Below, one piece after another: positions 41,001 to 50,000 of a stretch of DNA of 64,000 nucleotides (within the stretch, counting starts at the first letter, position 1; every line of letters starts with the position of its first letter). The notes beneath the pieces were generated by a model. It was not told the DNA's origin. It searched no databases and saw only the letters and a list, made by a program, of their open reading frames with translations. A program made the translations under genes and the position numbers. Source of the stretch: Porites lobata (lineage: Eukaryota > Cnidaria > Anthozoa > Scleractinia > Poritidae); the NCBI GenBank assembly GCA_942486035.1, contig CALNXK010000033.1, positions 2,583,501-2,647,500 on the forward strand, given 5' to 3'.

Positions 41001-44000
41001 CCGACAGTATGCAAAACTCGACTGAGGGGGAGGTGGTGAGTGATGAGGTCAAATCTATTGACAGGCTTTTGCTTGAGCTCGGAGAATGCTCAGACATTTT
41101 GGACTCAACTATACAACAGGCCAAACCTATTACAAGAGATAGTGCTGTCTCTGCGCCTGGGGTTCCTGTGAGAAATGCAAGCTTTAATGCGGGTATGCGG
41201 TATCAGAGAAATAATGGTGTTCCTGTTGTAAGCCAAGGTCAGCACTTGTCAAGGTCTACGCCAAACAGAAGCCCTGTAACATCGACAGCTTTTTCTCAAA
41301 GTTATTCTTGGACTAGCAATCAAAGAACGGAAAAAAAACCAAATGGGATCTTTGGAGAGTCTCCTTCGTTTGTTTTACATGAAGCACCTATATCACAAAC
41401 GTCTCCGCCGTTATCACCACAAACGTCACCTAAATTTTACGCCACGCAAATTGCACCAAGGACCTTCAAAGCTACGACTTATACTCACACGACAGTCGGC
41501 TACAACCCTTATAGGTCACCCGGGAATGGGGATACTTCTTCGGGTGGTTTCGTCACAAACGGAGTGTTATCGATTGCTGACGACTGGACATCGTCCCATC
41601 CTGGTAAGCAAAGACGTGGGCCTCAGGTCTTAGATTTCAATAACAATAAGTCTCCAAACGGTGTAGAGTTGTTTGATTTCGACCAGCGAAAAGATATCGA
41701 AGACGCGGGTACGTTACCAGAAAAGGGTAATGTCGCTTCAAAAGTAGCGCTGCTTACAGATATGTTTCAGGCTGATAAAGTGCAACCGGGGCACCATCAG
41801 AATCTCCGATGCCAGATAATACCGATGCCCGGTCTGACCAGTGTTTCCCCGTCGGAGGTGTTTAAGGAGATCTCTAATTACAATGCGCAGTCTCTGGCCC
41901 CTGGGGAACTCAGTCACTCCACGGGAACTCTCTACAGCAGCAAATCACCGCCCAAGAAAATTGTGGAACCGTCGAAACACGTGCAACCCGAAGAGCCTCC
42001 GCCTCCAGAAATTGATATTATGGCAGTCAAAGGGTCGCTCAAACATGTCGCACCCGCGCTTGAGTATCGGTCACATGACCAAAAGCCAGGTACTTCATGT
42101 TTTTCCCTTGTCACGCTATGCATTCGGTACCATCCGTCATGACATCCACTTTCTATGTCACGCATGTTACTCGATTTCTGCGCTAGAACACAAAAGTCAG
42201 GTTCTTTGTGGTTTTTCAGTGTCGCGCTGTCCATTTCATGACATTTGATCCACTGTTACATTTCGCTACTTCGTTATTACTTTAATTCCAATAATTTTGG
42301 ATGAATTTTGGTTTTGCACCTTTGAAGGGTAAAAGATTAATCTTTTTATTACATCCACTTTGAAATCAGTGGCGATCCGTGCAATCTGATTGGCTTTCAG
42401 CAGTGTGATTTATTTCTAAATCGCACCTTTTTTTGCTCTAAGTCGCATCTGTTCCAAATCTCGTCATTCATGTTTTAAATCGCATCATTTCTGTTTTAAA
42501 TCGCACCATTTTTGTTCTATATCGCATCATTTCTGTTTCGAGTACAAAATGAGGTGTAAAAGCCTTTTTGTTTCGGCTTTTTAACAAACCGGCTACTTGA
42601 TCAATAAAATATTAGTGCTGACTGAATTCTGCGATTCAAAATGGCTGTTATATAGTGGTAATTGAACTACGTGTCGTGCAATTTTGGTCTGAAATCATAC
42701 TTGTGATTTCGAATCGAACTCGTCCTGCGTGATCGTTTGATTTTGAAATCGCGCGTATGACTTCAGACCAAATTCAGGGGCACCCAACGTTAGTTTTTGG
42801 AAAATATCTGTTCGGAAGACGATTTGAGATCTAGAATTTTCGAAACATTTGTTGTAAATTTCTTGCTTGCCTGCCTCTCCTATGATTTTCTAACATCTAA
42901 AAAATGGTATAATTACCCATTTTTAACGGATTTTTACCCTAAAAAGGTCACCTAGAATTGTCGGAAGCCTTTTTTCTGACTGAAATTTTCGAAAAGGTAA
43001 GTTTTGATCTCTATAATTTTCGGATCACTAGACTTTCACCTAGGAAATCCGAACACACGAAAAATTTTTGGGGGATAAAAATGTGCTTATATCTACCGTT
43101 TAAATTTTAAAATACGTTCGACAACGCTATGTTTAACTGGTTTTGAACTATATTCTCGTTGGGTGCCCCTGCAAATTGCACTCCACTCAGTTCGATTACC
43201 ATTATTTAAGCCTTCCGTGTGTACCTTGCTGGCTTCTAGTTTAGACTGCTAACACTGCAGTTTTTCAATCAGTTCGTCTCGCGCTACAATACTGAGGAAA
43301 AGCGAGCGGAGAGGATTTGCTTGCTGGCACCACAGTCGTAATAAACTTGAATAGACTTTTCCAGCCTCGCAGTTTTCTCGAAACAAGTCAACTAGCGCAA
43401 ATCGTTAGGGATTAAGATTGCGCTTCCCCGCTCTCTCCCTTTAACGCTCCTCAAACACAAGTTTGAACATTCGTCCAAAAACTCGTAACATTTGAGGATT
43501 TTGAACAGTCCTTTTTCAGTTTTGCAAGCCTTAAACGTGTGATAGAGCTATCTATACTTGTGTGGCATTGCGTGACATTTCCTTACTTTCATCACGCAGA
43601 TTTCAGCGATTTGAGGATTGTGAACAGTCCGTTTCAATAGCCAGTTTACGTGTTACAGAGTTACATAAACTTGTGTGACATTGCGTTACTTTTGTCACGC
43701 AGATTTCATTGAGCAACATGTTACCCCTAGTAGCAGTATCGATGGACTCAGTTTGGATGAAGGCGTGGAATCCAAAGGCTCCACCGACGAAACCGCCACA
43801 TTTGGAGTGTCACCATCAGTGTATGTGAAGATTTCTTGTTCTGGCCCCGGTTGTTCAAACGTTGGATAGCGCTATCCACCGGAAAATCACTATCCAGCGG
43901 ATAAGTATTAGGGAAACTAATTACACTATCCACTGGATAGTGATTTATCCGGTGGATAGCGCTATCCAGCCTTTGAACAACCAAGGCCTGTATTTTAACC

Positions 44001-47000
44001 CTTTTACTGCCAAATGTGGCCAAAGGCAAATTTTGACCAAATTTGCGAATTTCATTTTCTAAAAATTTTGACAAACAAATAGCATCATGTGAAAGTACTG
44101 CTCAGTAGCTTTCATTTGAATGGTCACATCATAGGATTTCGTCCATAGACTCAAAAGTTAGAGTCACCTTACAAAACGCAATCAAACACTCTGGCAGTGA
44201 AAGGGTTAACAAATGGATTACCGTAAAATTCAGAAAATAAGCCCCTCCAAATATAAGCCCCCAAAACCAGTAACTTAAAAAACCCTCCGTTAAATCGCTC
44301 CTCAAAATATAAGCCCCCCGGGGGCTTGTAATTGGAAAATTGCCCTCAAATACAAAGTAAAACAAAGCAGAAACGGTAAATTTACCTCCAACTATAAAGC
44401 TACAACCAGTTGCAAAAGTACTTGAGACACTGTACAATGGCCTGTCCATGATCTTGTGCTTGTGATCCCCCCTCCACCCCTTATCAAAGTTGCTAGCAAT
44501 ACAAGACCATACTCAAAACTTAGAGGAACAACTTTGAATGGGAGGGAGGAGGGAGGTCGGTATTATATTTCACAGACCCGTGACCAGGAGCCATTTGAAG
44601 CGAGAAAGGTCGTTTTTCCGTGGGAGTGTCTCATCATTTTTGCACCTGGTTGTAGCTCAATCGATTTTGAGACGCAAATTTCCCTCCGTAGATAAGCCCC
44701 TCCGAATATAAGCCCCTCCAAGAATAAGCCCCTCAAAAAGGGCCTTTGGAAAATATAAGCCCCGGGGCTTATTTTCGGAATTTTACGGCATTTGGGGAAT
44801 AACTCGGGCGTTTCTGGACCATCAAAAATCAGAATTTTGAATCTGTGGTTGAGGTCCTAAAGTTAGACCTTTCAAATAAAAGCTTGTTAGCAGTTCTTGG
44901 TCAACGTGATGCTTGATTCACGGAACTTATTGTTTTCTTCTTGAAAATCACTTGAATGGTAACGCAATAGGATTTCTCCCAAATACTGAAATTCCACTCA
45001 TTAGAATCAAAGATTACTACTGATTATTATTCTCCTAACCAGGGTTCTATCTAGGATTTATCGTTTGGAGGAGAAGTCCCGAATGGCCGAAGGCGACGAG
45101 CTTCCTGGGGGGGTCCGGGGGCATACCCCCCCGGAAATTTTTTCACATGAATATGCCCTGAGATGCAATCTGGCGCATTTTGAGACACACTGTGCACTGA
45201 CCTTGTCTCGTCTGGATGATTTTTCTGATATAGTCAGTTTTATACTGTAATGATAACATTTTTTTTTGGGGGGGGGAGCTTCTACCCCTCAAATACCCTA
45301 GATAGAACCCTACTAACGTTTTTCTCTGAATTCAGCAGCAGTGATGGCCAGACGGACTCAGCGTTTGGAGAGTCCATCATCAGCACGTCACCTTACTCCA
45401 CACCGGTAGCGGGACACCTGTCGAACCGGTTCAACCACGTTTCGACCACTCTAGAGCACCATGGCGAGGAAGCGGACGACGAATTGCGCCAGCGATCAGG
45501 AACCGATCGTTTCCGAGAAAATGCAGAAGTGCATGCACAAGAGGCACGTGAAGATGAAGAAGCGGGATATGCGAGGCTAGAGGACATTTGCTCTGGGCAG
45601 TCCGGTCAGGCTAGCACACAAAGCAGGTAAATAGTCACCCATCCCACCCTGCTGCCAAACGTTGTGCGACAAATTTTGTACGTTAATTTCCTTTATTATA
45701 TAAACACCAATGAAATACCAGGTGAGCTTTCGCGCGAAAACTTGATATCTTCACATGTGAAAATAACACGTTATCTTCACATGTGAAAATATCCGTGCCC
45801 TTTGCTATGGCTACAAGTGCATGCGCAAGAGGCACGTGAAGATGAAGAAGCGGGATATGCGAGGCTAGAGGACATTTGCTCTGGGGAGTCCACACAAAGC
45901 AGGTGAAGAATAAAATAAATAAGTAAAATAAATCGCGCCTTTCACACCAAAAAACTGTTAAAGTGAAATGGTTTGGTATTTCATTGGTGTTTATATAATA
46001 AATAGAACATTACATGGCCGGTTGGAGATACGAAATTTCTCTTCTCGTGTTGAAAAAATATTTCACTCGTTGGCTGCGCTCACCCGTGAAATATTTTTCA
46101 ACACTCGAAGAGAAATTTCGTATCTTCAAGCGGCCATGTAATATCCTCTATGTCTCACGCCCCAACCTTCCTTCTCTCACATTCGCCCGTTTTGCAGCGT
46201 AGCTCGATTAGTCCATTTCCGAGTTCGTTAATCACTCACTTTCAAAACGAGGCAAAGTGCAAAACCTTTCTTGTGAAAATGAGTTTTATTTACATGAGAA
46301 GAAACAATCATTTTCATACCTCAATAGCTTCGCACTTAGCCTCGCTTTGAAACAGAGGCTTAGGGCAACCCGATCAAATGATCATATATTGTGTTTACAT
46401 TCTTAGCCCTGCAAGTGGTACAAGAAATGAGATGCAGACCACCCTAGTGAGTACAAGCCCAGTGGATACTGTCAGATTAGAAGAGAGTGGTGAGAAGATA
46501 GTAGCTAAGGATTCATCGGCGGATGTGGAAGCTATTCAGGATATTCTAATGGAAATGGCTGATATGAGGTATCCTGTTTATCCTAGCTTACGTAGCATCA
46601 AGTGATACTGAAATAGAATGATATGTGTACCCTGCGAGCAGAGGTTTGTCTTTTTGCATGGCTTTTAGCGTTTACGAAGTCATAAACTAACTACGTGACA
46701 AACAAGTCTTGCGAGTGAGGAGGGAGGATTGGCGTAAATGTGAATCTTAGTCTCTCTATTAATAGGGATAATAAGCCAATTAAAAAACGAACAAGAAAAT
46801 GATTACAATGGTCAATCAAGTGTCATGAGTATGATTTGATAACAAATTATTACGTAAATCGTTACATAATGAGATACACAATCCAATCCACAATCCTTGC
46901 AATCCGTTGCAACGACGATAGGAAACAGTTTCAATGCTTAAGTATCGTCCCAAATAACAAAACTGGACCTTTCGTTTTGGAATTCAGTTGATACGAAAAA

Positions 47001-50000
47001 CAGTTTTAGCGTTTTGACATAGTCCCCCCAAAAGAGGGCTTTTACGTGGAATTTCTTTTAGTTAACAAAACGCACGATCTTTTTTGTGGCATTTCTTAGC
47101 GAGTTAAAGGCACCATTGATAAGTTTTGTTCCTATCTTTGTAGCGTCATCGCTCCTGAATCAGCTCATCTAAGCCGCTCCAGTACCCCACATAGTATATC
47201 CAGCGGAGGACTGGAGAGCAGGAGTCCTGTGCTGTCTTCAGGATCTGGTGTCTTTGAAAACGAGACACAAAGAAAGAAGTCCCAGCCTCATTCCGACAAA
47301 GGATATGGCTCAACAACAAGCGTATCTTCTGGCTCTTCAGGCGACAGTAAGTGATATCTTATGGTATCATTGAATCTCGTGTGACCTGTATTCTGTTATT
47401 TCCTTTGGGGTAACGGGGTCTTAATTCATGCTGGGTAGACTTTGCACTGACTCTAGACGTCATCTGTAAAGTAGATTTACATTTGAAACATGATCACATT
47501 TGCCATTCCTTCCACGTTAAAGTATTTATTTTTGACGTTTTCAGATGTTTTTCTATCTGAAAGTCCAAAAGTCCCTGGATTGAAGTTTGATCGTGACACT
47601 TCATCGTTTTGGTACAAGCCCAACATAACAAGAAATGATGGTAGGTTCTCGCCATGTTGGCATTGTGTTTAAATCTTTAATATCAACATGCATGTTCTCC
47701 ACACTGACTCTCTATAGTTCCTATGGTATTGATGAGGAGAATTTGTTTAACAATCAAGACATTTTTTGCCTGTTGATGAGTGACCCTCGTATTTGATTAA
47801 GCACTGCCCACCTACCCCTCCCCTAAGCCAACATTTTGCCCCAAGTAAGAAGAAAGTGTTAAGGTTGACTTAGGGGAGGGGTAGGTGTAGACAATTTTAC
47901 CAGAAACGTATTATGATCCCAAATTAGGTTGTGGTCACATTCATAAAAAGAAAGCGCCATTCTTTCTTGTTCCGGTTAGGGTTTCTCGTTAAGGATTGCT
48001 ATTTTCAGAGGTGAGGATGGGATGCGAAAAATTTTCACTTTTAAATAGAATTTAGATCATCCTAATACATTTCAGAAGAAATCGCCGTTGAACCGCGTCC
48101 AAGAAACATGAGTGCAGGTTGTGTTATGTCGTTGCAACGGAAAATGTACTTATAACCTCGTTGTCATTCATTTGTCCTCAGCTATCTCCATTCTAAGAGA
48201 CTCGGAACCAGGCTCTTTCGTCATCCGGGACAGTCAGTCCTTCCCAGGAGCCTTTGGTTTAGCTGTGAAAGTGGCGGTGCCCCCCGCTCACGTATTGCAG
48301 GGGCTTCAAGGAGATATGAGTAAGTTGAAAATACATTCCAACCTCGTTCCTAGCGGTTTTCCTGGCGACAAGGTTGAAACACATCCGTTACGTCAAGGCT
48401 GGGTTTCACTAGCTACGGGGTCGGAGTTGTAATCAGAAGAGTAGAACTTTACGATCAAGTGAAAACTAGGTTGTTCGGAGTAGCAACAGAAGCGGAAGCC
48501 CAATCACAAAGCGTCGGAACGTGCATTGTGATTGGTTAATGCTTCCGCTTCTTCCGATTTCACTAGATCATGACGGAACAAGGCGAAGAAGTCATAAGCG
48601 AAGTCGGATGAAAATGGAAACGTTCTGATTCATCCGACTCCTATTCTGACGCCCTTGTGACTCTGCTTACGACTCCGATTTTTGATTTTCACCGAGTCAT
48701 ATTAAAGCGCTCTTATGGCTCAGCTTACGACTTCGACTCCGACTCCGTCGCTAGTTAGCCCTCCCACCCCTAAGACCTTCCTTAGGGGTAAGAGGAAAGG
48801 AGATTTTAGAGGGGGAGAGGAGAGAGAGAAAGGAAGTTTTTTCACTTTTCGCTTCTCCCCTCGGGGATCCGAGAGGGATTAATTGAGGTTTCTGCGTAAC
48901 GGACCACCTACCCCTCCCTTAAGTCAACATTAATACTTACGTCCCACTTAGGGCAAAATTGTGAGTTAGGGAGGGGTAAGTAGTCAGTTACCGAGAAACC
49001 CAAATTGGTCTTCTTCTTCTCCCCCAGAAACACCCGATACTCAGTTTAAAAAGCTACATATTACAAATCTTCCGAATTCCATCCCTAGCAAGTTACTTTA
49101 TAAATGGTACACTTAAAAAACACATCGGCTTGTTTTCTAATGTATACGATAATAATAAAATAAGCTTCGTAGAGAGATTTCCAAATCAAGATTCAGATAA
49201 AATGTTGGAAATTATAAGAAATATGCAGCATAACTGTTACGGGCAAATAGGAATATCAGGAACTATTCTGGAACTTCGGAATTAAGTTGAGTGTTTTCTT
49301 CTGTTGTAGCTAAAGTTGACCTGGACAATGAACTTGTGCGACACTTTCTTATCGAGACGACAAAGAGGGGAGTTAGATTAAAAGGGCTGAATGATGAACC
49401 CGTGTTTGGTAAGTCATACTACAGCTATACTTGTATTGTGTGGTCACCTTTAGGGATTGGTCAACTGACTGCTTAAAAAAGGGTTAACCGTTTAATATAG
49501 GTGACAAAATGTACATTCTTTAAACTATACTCTGCGATTTTCTCACGGTTTATTTCTTATAGTTTTGTGACAGTCTTTTGTGTTTTCTTTCTGTTTGTTG
49601 CTTCAGGGAGTTTAGCAGCGTTCGTTTATCAACATTCCATCACGCCCCTTGCCTTGCCCATCAGACTAACCATACCTTCGTGGGGTAAGTTAACAGTAAC
49701 GAGGAGGATGTGTAGGCCATTTTGGTGGCTGCGATTTGTCGGCCGAGTTTGGAACGATTTACAAAGAAAACATTGTGAACATACAAAAACACAATGTGAT
49801 ATTTTCGGCGCGTTAATTTGTAGCGTGTACCGTGGGTGCCTAATTCCAGATACCGTGGAAACCTCCTATAACGAAGTGCTACGGTGCCGAAATGAAAAAA
49901 TTGTTCGTTATAGCGGGGTCGTCGTTATAGCGAACGCCCCGTTATAACGAATTATTGGGTTAACAGCAAAAACTGAATATTCGTTAAAGTGGGGTGATTT

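Larger units (their letters stand above)
42090..43702. other. Tensin intron 21 with nested MITEs
   Basis: Its first part has a short tandem motif (TTTTAAATCGCATCATTTCTG and variants, about 42415-42545). The centre is a MITE interrupted by a second MITE. No exon is seen up to the acceptor at 43702. Confidence 0.6.
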
